DNA from: Pontibacter russatus
Lineage (GTDB): Bacteria; Bacteroidota; Bacteroidia; Cytophagales; Hymenobacteraceae
NCBI RefSeq assembly: GCF_009931655.1
Contig: NZ_CP047984.1
Location: 3,923,001 to 3,987,000 of the forward strand
Direction of reading: 5' to 3'
DNA length: 64,000 nucleotides
In this document: piece by piece, positions 44,101-52,626 of the stretch
Numbering within the stretch: the stretch's first letter is position 1
Layout: every line of letters begins with the position of its first letter
Notes under the pieces: model-generated
What the model was told of the DNA's origin: nothing
Databases searched by the model: none
The model's input: the letters and a program-made list of their open reading frames with translations, nothing else
Program-made: the position numbers and the translations under genes

Positions 44101-46759
44101 CGCCGAGGGCTTTTATTCCACCGATGGGGTGACGTATGTGAACGTGGGACAAAACTACTCCACGCCGGGGCTGAGCATCTCAGGCATGGGCCTGACCGGC
44201 AGCACCGTCTTTACCGGAATCTTCGCCACACACCGCAACGGCTCCAGCCCCGTCACCTACACCTTCGACGACTTCAGTGTGAAAACATCGCTGCGGCCCT
44301 ATGTTACCGCGGTACGTCCGGCTCCCGGAGCCACTAATGTGCCTCTAGACAAGTCTGTCTCGGTTGATTTAGCATTCCCGAGCGGCAAATCGATAAACGG
44401 CAATACTGTGAACACAAACACTGTAAAGCTATATACCGTTGCTCTCGGAGGAGGGGAACAGGTGACAGGAACCGCGGTGAATGCGACGGCCGCAGGCGAT
44501 GCCATAACGCTTTCAGCGTCACTCAAGCCAAACACCACATATGAGTTTATAATTACGGACCAGGTCAAGGACGGCAACGGGTACGCGATGATACCTTTTT
44601 CTTCCCGCTTTACCACAACCGGCTCCGTCCCCGAAACCCCGACCGAATTAGTGGGGGTGTCTTTTACGGAGCAGATTCTGATCGATAATTCCTTTGGCAC
44701 CAACGGGTTCACGAGCCTGGCAATTGGGCCGGACCACCGGCTGTATGCAGCAACCTCGGAGGGGAAAGTCGTGCGTTGGGACATCGCCGCAGACGGAACG
44801 CTCACCAACCAGGTTACCATTACCCTGTTCGGGACCACCCCGCGTCTGCTGATCGGGTTCAGGTTTGACCCCGCAGCTACCCGAGGAAATCTGGTAGCCT
44901 GGGTCAGCCACTCCTCAGGGTCTTTCAACAACGCGGAAGAATGGTCCAGCAAAATATCTAAAATCGATCTGAACGATCCGGCCAACCCGCAGGTGAAAGA
45001 TTATGTCATCAACCTGCCGCGCTCCTACAAAGATCACTCTGTCAACTCCATCGATTTTGGACCGGATGGCGCCTTGTATGTCGTGCAGGGCAGTAATACG
45101 GCCATGGGAGAACCTGACTTAGCCTGGGGAGAGCGGCCGGAAAGGCTGCTTTCAGGCGCCGTGCTGCGCCTGGATATAGCGAAGGCAGAGCAGCAGGCAC
45201 TGCCGCTGAATGTGAAAACCGCAGAGGGAGGCACCTACAACCCTTATGCGGCGGGCGCTCCCCTGACCATATATGCGTCGGGCGTGCGCAACGCTTATGA
45301 CCTTGTGTGGCATACGAACGGGGAGTTGTATGTGCCCACCAACGGATCTGCCGCTGGAGGAAATACCCCGGCGCTTGCGTCTGGAACTACCTGGTCTAAC
45401 GGGCAGGTGTATAGTGGTGCGGATATCGCGGCCATGAATGATGTCCGCATCTCGCAGAACGACTACCTTTACAGGGTTGCCAAAGGCGGGTATTACGGAC
45501 ACCCCAATACGCTGCGCCACGAGTATATACTGAATGGAGGCAACCCGACAGAGCGGAAGGACCCGGGAGAGGTGGTTTGGAACATAGACGGCGTGGCGTA
45601 CGGCTACCCTGTGGGCACGCCTATTGAACCGAACTTCAGGGGATGGGCCTACGACTTTGGCATGAACATCTCCCCGAATGGCGTGATAGAATACAAGAGC
45701 AGCGCATTCGGTGGAAAGCTAAAGGGCAAATTACTCGTATGCCGCTTCAGCGGCGGAGACGACTTGATTGTGCTGGAGCCCGGCGTAACGAATAAGGATA
45801 TCATCAAGGCCACAGAGGGCATCAAAATTCCAGGTCTGCGCCGCCCGTTCGCAAACCCACTGGACGTGGTCGAGGATGTGCTTACCGGGAACCTCTATAT
45901 ATCAGAGTACTTTGACGGGAATGGCAAGGGCCAGCCGCGCATTACCCTGCTCAGAGCGGACCAGACAGCCGTGGCAGACAGGATAAACGCTGGCGGCGAT
46001 GAGTATACAGACTCGCAGAACCGCACTTGGGGAGCAGACGGCTACTCTACTGGCGGCGTTACAGCATCAAAATCATTTGATGTGGCGGGTACAGTGGATG
46101 ATCAGCTTTATCTCCACTACCGGTATGCCTCCTCCGGAGTTCCTTTCAGCTATCAGATACCTGTCAGCACTTCCGGCTCCTACACTGTAAAGCTCCATTT
46201 CCTGGAGCCGTACTTTGGGGCGCCCGGTGGGAAAACAACAGGACTGACTGGTGCCCGCGTGTTCCATGTGGATGTTGAAGGGCAAAGGGTACTCAGCAAC
46301 TTCGATATTTATGCCCAGGAAGGAGCCGGTAAGGCAATTGTCAAAACGTACAGCAATGTGTCAGTGACAGACGGAAAACTCTCCATTGACTTCACCTCGG
46401 TGAAGGACAACGCCATTATCTCAGCGATAGAAGTGATACCAAACACGCTTGCGACAGCGCAGGTCAGCGCCGAGCAGCAGGATTTCGAAAGCAATGCTTC
46501 CGGTCTGCAGATATATCCGAACCCGACCTCTGGTGGGAAAGTGTTCGTGAACATCGAGAATTTCGGTCAAAACGAGCCGGTCACTGTGACCGTCATGGAT
46601 ATGGCAGGCCGCCTGATTCAATCGCAGGACCTTGTGACAGATGCCACCGGAGCCGGAAAGATAGAACTTACGTTAGACGGAGGCACTGTCCGCGGACTTT
46701 ACTTCATTAGGGCGGCCTCTCCGTCTGCCAGCAAGGTAGGGAAGCTCCTGGTTCAGTAA
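41120..46759 (+). CDS. Gene E: giant T9SS protein with sugar-dehydrogenase-like propeller and malectin domain
   Basis: An 1879-residue secreted protein. Order: N-terminal hydrophobic export signal (IILILILLASFTVFP, cleavage near SRAHA); two related lectin/ConA-like domains (about 94-330 and 804-1055; GLGTGFTLVDAYSGTR, QAGLWFGLNDKT); 140-residue modules at about 340-479 and 561-701; an InlB-B-type repeat at about 483-554; a PKD domain at about 705-800 (PVANAGQDKTITLPQDNVTL); a Big_5-type Ig domain at about 1058-1169; a beta-propeller like soluble PQQ sugar dehydrogenases at about 1184-1611 (TSLAIGPDHRLYAATSEGKV, SIDFGPDGALYVVQG, YASGVRNAYDLVW); a malectin domain at about 1625-1775; and a T9SS sorting domain at about 1794-1879. 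Sugar oxidation is possible but unproven. It is the largest gene in the window. Confidence 0.87.
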   Translation: MKENYNDTNHPVVVPKPQFIILILILLASFTVFPPTVSRAHATSTAISSRTDAGEPRLKVAHTSSAKAARLAEGTPCSPLSMLPCDQLPVAVPFRLDFEASEVGIPDINGLGTGFTLVDAYSGTRLTADGSPSDPSVPGYESSKLKVEAGKLEILTNKGIAYQENNNQLNSLGVRVDSRGKLQVETVLISPYAGANAEQAGLWFGLNDKTFVKLAVTANRVELRREINDVSAGTGSADHRITGTISGLNTSAVRLRLLIDPANATVQGFYSTDGTTFINVGEAYSISWLSIAGAGLTSSTAHAGIYATHRNGSKPVAYTFDNFSITAPGTSANPSTSSPLVSNLTSSTGKSYTVTALAVGARTYTDRTNQVTSVPAVLSGSELVQTANDDKWNTSTSLLSFNLSESATVYIAYDPRATALPSWLSGWQKLTDRVGVNDSKISYMNIYSKSFPAGTVSLGGNLQSPAAGAQNNYFVMAKATGSEQYTLSVSTTGSGAVTKNPNQATYSSGASVILEATPASGYAFSGWSGDATGTSNPLSVTMSGNKAITANFTQSQPSTGLISNISASSGRSYMLENLAVGAVHYTDRTYKITSVPASLSGAPFIRTANDDKNSTASSLLSFNLSESATVYVAYDPRATALPSWLSGWQKLTDRVGVNDSKISYMNIYSKSFPAGAVSLGGNKQSPAAGAENNYFVIAKAATTNQNQAPVANAGQDKTITLPQDNVTLDGSGTDTDGTVVNYNWSQESGPNAANFSSTTVARPTVSGLVAGSYTFSLVVRDDKDAVSAPDLVNVTVQSADTQPDACYPISMLACSQVQLSLPVNLTFGGSISNTVPDKNGSGTGFTMVDAYSGTRNTADGAPSNTNIPGYEPSKLTVASGKLQLVTNKGIAFLSSNNQLNALGVKVNSRGQLQVETTLINPYYGTASQQAGVWFGLNDKTYLKLAVTGNKVEMRREFNDDSGTAETDQRITSTISGLNNQVVHLRLEVDPTSGTAEGFYSTDGVTYVNVGQNYSTPGLSISGMGLTGSTVFTGIFATHRNGSSPVTYTFDDFSVKTSLRPYVTAVRPAPGATNVPLDKSVSVDLAFPSGKSINGNTVNTNTVKLYTVALGGGEQVTGTAVNATAAGDAITLSASLKPNTTYEFIITDQVKDGNGYAMIPFSSRFTTTGSVPETPTELVGVSFTEQILIDNSFGTNGFTSLAIGPDHRLYAATSEGKVVRWDIAADGTLTNQVTITLFGTTPRLLIGFRFDPAATRGNLVAWVSHSSGSFNNAEEWSSKISKIDLNDPANPQVKDYVINLPRSYKDHSVNSIDFGPDGALYVVQGSNTAMGEPDLAWGERPERLLSGAVLRLDIAKAEQQALPLNVKTAEGGTYNPYAAGAPLTIYASGVRNAYDLVWHTNGELYVPTNGSAAGGNTPALASGTTWSNGQVYSGADIAAMNDVRISQNDYLYRVAKGGYYGHPNTLRHEYILNGGNPTERKDPGEVVWNIDGVAYGYPVGTPIEPNFRGWAYDFGMNISPNGVIEYKSSAFGGKLKGKLLVCRFSGGDDLIVLEPGVTNKDIIKATEGIKIPGLRRPFANPLDVVEDVLTGNLYISEYFDGNGKGQPRITLLRADQTAVADRINAGGDEYTDSQNRTWGADGYSTGGVTASKSFDVAGTVDDQLYLHYRYASSGVPFSYQIPVSTSGSYTVKLHFLEPYFGAPGGKTTGLTGARVFHVDVEGQRVLSNFDIYAQEGAGKAIVKTYSNVSVTDGKLSIDFTSVKDNAIISAIEVIPNTLATAQVSAEQQDFESNASGLQIYPNPTSGGKVFVNIENFGQNEPVTVTVMDMAGRLIQSQDLVTDATGAGKIELTLDGGTVRGLYFIRAASPSASKVGKLLVQ
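42137..43222 (+). repeat. Two copies of the 140-residue module plus one InlB-B-type repeat in gene E
   Basis: Modules at about 42137-42557 and 42800-43222, with the InlB-B-type repeat at about 42567-42780 between them. Parts of the first copy match D1 in DNA (the stretch encoding STSLLSFNLSESAT) and parts of the second match D2 (KNSTASSLLSFNLSESAT). Confidence 0.85.
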
Positions 46760-46766
46760 CAGGCAG

Positions 46767-46825
46767 AGATGCGCCACATATAGCGCCCGCTACTATACTT
46801 AGCGGGCGCTATATGTGGCGCATCT
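46767..46825 (+). terminator. 26-bp perfect stem-loop after gene E
   Basis: Arms 46767-46792 and 46800-46825 are perfectly complementary with a 7-nt loop, 7 bp after the stop. Only GCTTTGTT follows, so the T-run is poor. Confidence 0.8.
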
Positions 46826-47062
46826 GCTTTGTTGCCTGGGCGGGATTGGCATATATAGCAGTCGCAGCCACTAAAATTTATTCACAGGAAAGAATTCTCC
46901 AGTGCTGGCAGAGGCTTGCATATGGTAACCTGTACGGTATGTGAGGTGTTGCTAAGGTAATGATTACCAATATATTAAGAGGTTTTGTAATACAAAAATT
47001 TATTTTATAAAACATATATATTATTTTGACGTTCTTGATATAAATTATAATAATAGTCCGCT
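46826..47062. other. AT-rich leader of the gene A paralogue
   Basis: Non-coding. A TTATTTTG at 47025-47032 is one base off the TAnnTTTG consensus. No other structure is seen. Confidence 0.4.
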
Positions 47063-47982
47063 TTGAGTAAAATAGTAACCCTTATCATCCAGCTGTTTCT
47101 CTGCCAGTTGATAGTTTTTACCTGCTTTGGCCAGGCCAGCAAGCCATTCACTATCTATGCTTACCCGAGCAGGTTCGATGCAAAGGCGGAGGCCTACTTC
47201 GCCGCAAACGGGTTTATAACAGAGGATATAGACATCATGACCCAGGGGAGCATCGTTTACGCGAACGACCCCGCCAACTTTGACCTGGCCCGTATCAAGC
47301 GTTTTCTGGATAAGAAGTTCCCGGACATGCAGAGCGAGGGCATGCTGGTGCTCGACTGGGAGGCGGGCCCATACAAGGCCCTGCGTGACCTCCCGGCCAC
47401 AGACAGCGGCTTTAAAGCAGCCGAGGAGAAACTGATAGCCCTGCTGGAGGAGGTGAGGAAACTCAGGCCGAACCTGAAACTCTCCTACTACGGGATTCCT
47501 TACCGGACCTGGAGCAAATGGCAGATCGATAATTACAATCCCGCCGGGAAGTTCGACAATCTTCTGTCCAAAGTCGACTTTATAGCCCCCTCTATCTATA
47601 TGGTGCATGCAGATGAAACCGTGGGGCATGAGCGAAACCTGCAGTATCTGAAAAATAACCTGGATGCTGCGCTGGTATATGGCAAAAAGTTTAACATCCC
47701 GGTCACGCCTTTCATCTGGCACCGCATACACACCGGCGATAAAATGTACGGGGGGAGATTATCCAGAAAGAAGTGCTCGCAAGCTATATCCGATTCATCT
47801 CATCATATGCACTGGATGGCTATAAGACAGCGGGTGCCTACTGGTGGGACAATGCCAGCAACCGGCTGAGTAACCTGAACGGGATAGATAACCACCTGAA
47901 CGGTACTGTACACGATGCCGCCACATATGACCTGATGCTTGTGGAGTATGCGAAAGAGATAAAGCAGGCGTTGAACAAATAA
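47063..47982 (+). pseudogene. Frameshifted paralogue of gene A, without sorting domain
   Basis: Two overlapping frames together encode a protein collinear with residues 1-300 of gene A. The first (47063-47869) starts at a TTG with a signal peptide (cleavage after CFGQ) and includes LDWEAGPY (Asp98-Trp99-Glu100), LSYYGIPYRTWSKW and APSIYMVHADE. After the G-run at 47750-47755 homology moves to the other frame (EIIQKEVLASYIRF, then AYWWDNASNRLSNLNGIDNHLNGTV) until the TAA at 47982. One extra G in the run restores a ~306-residue protein. It ends where the Ig-like and sorting domains of gene A would begin, so it would be secreted but not T9SS-anchored. Either a real frameshift or a sequencing error in the homopolymer. 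The TTG is the only usable start, since a stop lies three codons upstream. Confidence 0.8.
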
Positions 47983-48256
47983 GCTTCTTCTAGTAGAATG
48001 TGGGTTAAGGCCAGGACAACCAGTATCGGCTAAACCGACACCCGGACGGCGGTTAAGTCAAAAACACGTAAATTTGAAACTTCATGCAGACGCAGGATGA
48101 AGGGATGTATATAGATTTAACAATCGCCTGAAGAAAAGCAGGTTGTGAAAGCGGGCTGCAGCTTTTCCATTCCTCCTGCACTCTTGTAAGTGTATCCTCC
48201 ACTTTGAGAGGCAACTGAAGGAAGCCGTTCTGCTTAGAGCGAACTAGCAAACATAT

Positions 48257-49339
48257 ATGAAAGTATTATTTGTATTTGAATTAGGGCTGTTACATTACCG
48301 TGTTCCGATACTGGAAAAGATAGCTAAGGATGAGCGTGTGCAGAGATGCGATGTGATCCATACCGAGCAGCACACTAAAGGCAGCTATTATTTTACCGAA
48401 CTGAAGGCCAAGGTCAGGAAATTTGGCATGTTCAAGCTTTTGCCGGAAGTAAGCCACCTGAAGGATGATTATGATGTGGTTGTATTCTCTTTCAACCTCT
48501 GGAGGCCGAGCTGGTTTTACAGCCTGTTTTCCCCCAGAAAGGCCAAGTACATCTTATGGGGCCAGGGTTTCGGAAGAACCAATAATTACTGGGTAGCCAG
48601 GCTGGCCAAAATTTACTTCGCCAAATGGGCAGACGCCGTAATCTTCTATACGCAGAGCGGGTGCTTGGACTTTCAGCAGCATGGTATTCCAGCGGAGAAA
48701 ATGTTTGTAGCCAGAAACACGTTGCACATAGCTAACGCTGGGAGATCCGAGGAGGTGGAGAAAACTGATCTGCTTTATGTCGGCAGAATCCAGGAGCGAA
48801 AAGGGGTGGATGTGCTCATCAGGGCCTTTGCCACTATTGTAAAGGACGTTCCGCAGAGCGTGATGATCCGAATAATTGGAGACGGGGATACCTTGATATT
48901 GCGGGAGGCCGCGGAAAAGTATGGCCTGCAGGACAAGGTAATTTTCGAGCCCGGCGTATTCAATGAGGCAGATCTGAAAGAAAAATTCTCCAGGGCTATT
49001 GCATATGTTTCTCCCAATCATGTCGGGCTTGGGGTGGTGCACAGTTTCGCATATGGCGTTCCGGTCATCACGAATAAAAACAGGAAGCATGCCCCGGAGT
49101 TTGAGTACTGTGATAACTCCAACAGCCTGCTGTATGAGGATGAGGAAGAGGAACTGCCCGCGTTGTTGAAGGAAATCTGCAATAATGCAAGTTTACAGCG
49201 CGAGCTTTCTGCGGGAGGCTTCAACTATTATGATCGTAACTTACGGTCAGATGTGATGGTAAAAGGTTTTCTGGATGCATTTGATTATGTGCTGCGGGAG
49301 AATAGGGAGCCAGCCTTACAAACTCAGGATCGTCGTTAA
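48257..49339 (+). CDS. Glycosyltransferase family 4
   Basis: A 360-residue GT-B transferase starting MKVLFVFELGLLHYRVPIL. The C-terminal half carries the GT4 pattern DLLYVGRIQERKGVDVLIRAF, IIGDGDT and AYVSPNHVGLGVVHSFAYGVPVIT; the E-x7-E signature is modified to a GLGVVHSFAYGVPV form seen in some WbuB-like enzymes. It is probably part of the second EPS transcript. The ATG is preceded by CATAT and no SD site; a 274-bp gap to the pseudogene shows no terminator. Confidence 0.88.
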   Translation: MKVLFVFELGLLHYRVPILEKIAKDERVQRCDVIHTEQHTKGSYYFTELKAKVRKFGMFKLLPEVSHLKDDYDVVVFSFNLWRPSWFYSLFSPRKAKYILWGQGFGRTNNYWVARLAKIYFAKWADAVIFYTQSGCLDFQQHGIPAEKMFVARNTLHIANAGRSEEVEKTDLLYVGRIQERKGVDVLIRAFATIVKDVPQSVMIRIIGDGDTLILREAAEKYGLQDKVIFEPGVFNEADLKEKFSRAIAYVSPNHVGLGVVHSFAYGVPVITNKNRKHAPEFEYCDNSNSLLYEDEEEELPALLKEICNNASLQRELSAGGFNYYDRNLRSDVMVKGFLDAFDYVLRENREPALQTQDRR

Positions 49340-49494
49340 GATTACCCAATGAGCCTGGGGCTATTATGCAGGCAGGCTCTTTTGAGTTAGTTTCTTAACC
49401 TGCTAGCCAACCGTGCCCTCTTGACAGGCCCGACCTGTCAACCATTCTGAACCTCATAGCCGAAACAGAATTACGTTTACTTATATTTAAGAAT

Positions 49495-50607
49495 ATGCTT
49501 ATAACTATTATTGCCGGAGCCAGACCTAACTTTATGAAAATTGCCCCTATCATCGAGGCGATTAAAAAGTCTGCGCTTGAAGGACATACCATCTCCTACA
49601 GACTGATTCATACGGGCCAGCATTATGATAAAAAAATGTCTGGTGACTTCTTCGAGCAACTGGGCATCCCGGAGCCGGACGCCAACCTGGAGGCGGGCGG
49701 CGGAACCCAGGCAGAGCAGACCGCAGCCATCATGGTGCGGTTTGAGAAAGAACTGATGAACCACCGGCCAGACCTGGTGGTGGTAGTGGGCGATGTGACC
49801 TCTACCATGGCCTGTGCCATTACTGCACAAAAGCTTCGTGTGCCAGTGGCGCACGTCGAGGCGGGCATCCGCTCCGGAGACTGGGGCATGCCGGAAGAGA
49901 TAAACCGCATGGTGACGGACAGCATCAGCAACTACTTTTTCACTACCTCCGAGGCGGCCAACCAGAACCTGCTAAGCACCGGCGTGAGCCGCGACAGGAT
50001 TTTCTTTGTGGGCAACACCATGATAGACACCCTCCTGAAGCAGCAGCCCAAATTCCGGGCACCCCAGTTCTGGGATGAACTAGGCCTGAAGAAAAAGGAG
50101 TACCTGGTGATGACGCTGCACCGCCCTTCGAATGTGGATGACCCAGAGCAACTGGCAAGGCTGCTGAATGTGCTGGAGGAAGGCACGGAGCAACTGCCGG
50201 TTATTTTCCCGGTTCACCCCCGCACCCGCAACAACATGCAGAAGTTTGGCATCAGCACCAACCACGTGAAGACGGTGGAGCCGCTTGGTTACTTGGAGTT
50301 CAACTTCCTGGTGCAGCATGCCAAAGGCGTTATCACCGACTCCGGCGGCATAACTGAGGAGACCACTGTGATGGGCGTGCCCTGCATGACGCTGCGAACC
50401 TCTACTGAAAGACCTGAAACCTGTACCATTGGCACCAACGAGTTGCTTGGCACCGACAGCGAAGCGCTGAGAGAGGCTCTGGAGGTGCTTTTCGCGGGTG
50501 GCTGGAAAGAAGGAGGCATCCCGGAGCTATGGGATGGGAAGACGGCAGAACGCATTGTGCAGGCACTCCTGCACCTGCACCAGCCCGAAACCGCAGACCT
50601 GCCTTAA
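49495..50607 (+). CDS. wecB: UDP-N-acetylglucosamine 2-epimerase (non-hydrolysing)
   Basis: A 370-residue cytoplasmic enzyme interconverting UDP-GlcNAc and UDP-ManNAc. Family motifs: IIAGARPNFMKIAPI (N-terminus), LIHTGQHYDKKMSGDFF, HVEAGIRSGDWGMPEEINR (about residues 119-137), FPVHPRTRNN and the UDP-binding SGGITEETTVMGVPCMTLR (about 283-301). Length is standard. UDP-ManNAc could itself be an EPS precursor or be oxidised to ManNAcA; no dehydrogenase gene is in the window. A 122-bp gap separates it from the heparinase-like gene. Confidence 0.95.
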   Translation: MLITIIAGARPNFMKIAPIIEAIKKSALEGHTISYRLIHTGQHYDKKMSGDFFEQLGIPEPDANLEAGGGTQAEQTAAIMVRFEKELMNHRPDLVVVVGDVTSTMACAITAQKLRVPVAHVEAGIRSGDWGMPEEINRMVTDSISNYFFTTSEAANQNLLSTGVSRDRIFFVGNTMIDTLLKQQPKFRAPQFWDELGLKKKEYLVMTLHRPSNVDDPEQLARLLNVLEEGTEQLPVIFPVHPRTRNNMQKFGISTNHVKTVEPLGYLEFNFLVQHAKGVITDSGGITEETTVMGVPCMTLRTSTERPETCTIGTNELLGTDSEALREALEVLFAGGWKEGGIPELWDGKTAERIVQALLHLHQPETADLP

Positions 50608-50729
50608 CTGCATGAGCGCAGTTACAACGTAGCCAACAGATACAGCGTCCGTATACCTCATCAGCAACTACTGCCTATATAAGGCATACATGCAGCAGCT
50701 GCGCGCGCGAGGATTTTGAATAACATTAA

Positions 50730-52622
50730 ATGATAAACATAGGGACAGGCGTAGTGCACCTTTTGAAGAACATGGGGCCGCGTTACGTGGCTTACCGGGT
50801 TCGGCACGAACTGGAGAAAAAAGCGGGTGTCCTGAAGCGGCGGTTCCCCGATAACCAGCCGCACAAAAGCTTTATCCCGCTGGAGCAGTGGCGCGCTGAC
50901 GCCGGCACCTTTCTTTTTGAAGACAGGCGCGATATAAAGCTGGAGAAGAACCCCGCATCGGCACTGAAGGAGAAAGCGGAGCAGATTCTCGAAGGTAAAA
51001 TGACCTTTTTCAGCTCCCAATTATATGACCTCGGGAAAAGCTATGACTGGCTGACGAACCCGGATTCAGGCTTCCGCTACGACAACACCAAGCACTGGTC
51101 CCAGATCAGCGACCTGAACCCAGCCGCAGGGGATATCAAGTATGTGTGGGAAAAGTCGAGGTTCAGCTACCTGCATACCATTCTGCGCTACGACTACCAC
51201 TTTGAGCAGGACAGCGCCGAGTGGGTTTTCTCGGAGATTGACAGCTGGATAAAGGCTAACCCGGTCAACTGCGGCCCGAACTTCAGGTGCAGCCAGGAAA
51301 TATCGCTGCGCCTGTTTAACTGGTGCTTTGCCTTGCATTTCTACAAAGGCTCACCAGCCCTGACGGACGAAAGATGGCACAGCTACCAGCATTATATCTA
51401 CTGGCAGCTGCACCACGTGTACCATCATATCGATTTTTCACGTATAGCGGTCCGGAACAACCACGCCATCACAGAAACCGCCCTGCTTTGCCTTTCTGAG
51501 TTTTTGTTTCCGTTCATCCCGGAGACAAAGCAATGGTCGGCGCGGGGGAGGAAATGGCTGGAGGAAGAAGTAGCGTACCAAGTATATGACGACGGCACCT
51601 TTCTGCAGCACAGCATGAACTACCACCGGGTAGTGGTGCAGGTGCTCACGTTGGTGCTCTCGCTTGCTGAGAAAAACGGCAGGCCTCTGTCCGGGAAAAT
51701 GTATGAGGGCGCCTACAAATCGGTGAACTTCCTGCTGCAGTGCCAGCAGCTGACCACGGGCAGGCTTCCGAACACAGGAGCAAACGACGGGGCACTTTTC
51801 TTTCAGTTCTCAGGCAGCGACTACACCGACTACAGGCCGCAGCTCAACGCGCTGCATGTGCTGCTGACGGGGGAGAATTTATATAGTGGTGCGGGAGCAT
51901 GGGAAGAGGAGGCAGCTTGGTTCGGCATCGGCAGGCAGGCAGGCAAGAGATTCTCTGCATTGCAACAGGAGCAGGGCATCATATCCTTCCCGATAGGAGG
52001 GTATTACCTGATAAGAGACGGGGACACGCTGAGCCTGATCAGGTGCGCCAGGTACAGGGACAGGCCCGGCCAGGCCGACAACCTGCATCTTGATATATGG
52101 GTGGGGGAGCAGAACATGCTGCACGACGCCGGCAGCTACAAATACAACACCGCGCAGGAGCTAAAGCGGTACTTCAACGGTACGCAGTCGCATAACACCG
52201 TGATGGTGGATGACCTTGACCAGATGCTGAAGGGGGAAAGGTTTATCTGGTATTACTGGTCTGAGGCCACGAACGTGAGGTTGTCTGAAGACACAGCATA
52301 TTATGTTTTTGAGGGCACCATTAAAGCGTTCGGGCATCTTTCAAAATATATAACGCACACCCGCACGGTAAAGAAGAAGAAAGGAAGCAACACCTGGTTC
52401 GTGCAGGACGAGGTGCAGGGCTTGCCGGGGGGGCATATACTGAAACAGATGTGGCACACGGCTTTTTCCGATGAGGTTGCCGTACGGCCGCTGTCTGCAG
52501 AAGCGGTTCCTTCGGAAAAGCAGGGCTGGCAATCAGTGTATTACGGCACCAAAGAAGCCTGCACAGAGATGGTGGTCTCGAGCGAGAGCCGGCAAATTCA
52601 AACCCTGATTCAAATTACTTAG
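50730..52622 (+). CDS. Heparinase II/III-like protein
   Basis: A 630-residue protein with an alpha/alpha-toroid N-terminal half and a C-terminal beta-sandwich, typical of heparinase II/III and related polysaccharide lyases. Motifs: RNNHAITETALLCLSEF (catalytic Asn/His region, about 242-258), LQHSMNYHRVVVQ (catalytic Tyr, about 293-305) and AGSYKYNT followed by SHNTVMVDD in the sandwich domain. Polysaccharide-locus members of this family are thought to trim or release glycan containing uronic acids. No signal peptide is visible (MINIGTGVVHLLKNMG), unlike classic secreted lyases. The next gene begins 4 bp after the stop. Confidence 0.87.
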   Translation: MINIGTGVVHLLKNMGPRYVAYRVRHELEKKAGVLKRRFPDNQPHKSFIPLEQWRADAGTFLFEDRRDIKLEKNPASALKEKAEQILEGKMTFFSSQLYDLGKSYDWLTNPDSGFRYDNTKHWSQISDLNPAAGDIKYVWEKSRFSYLHTILRYDYHFEQDSAEWVFSEIDSWIKANPVNCGPNFRCSQEISLRLFNWCFALHFYKGSPALTDERWHSYQHYIYWQLHHVYHHIDFSRIAVRNNHAITETALLCLSEFLFPFIPETKQWSARGRKWLEEEVAYQVYDDGTFLQHSMNYHRVVVQVLTLVLSLAEKNGRPLSGKMYEGAYKSVNFLLQCQQLTTGRLPNTGANDGALFFQFSGSDYTDYRPQLNALHVLLTGENLYSGAGAWEEEAAWFGIGRQAGKRFSALQQEQGIISFPIGGYYLIRDGDTLSLIRCARYRDRPGQADNLHLDIWVGEQNMLHDAGSYKYNTAQELKRYFNGTQSHNTVMVDDLDQMLKGERFIWYYWSEATNVRLSEDTAYYVFEGTIKAFGHLSKYITHTRTVKKKKGSNTWFVQDEVQGLPGGHILKQMWHTAFSDEVAVRPLSAEAVPSEKQGWQSVYYGTKEACTEMVVSSESRQIQTLIQIT

Positions 52623-52626
52623 TCAT

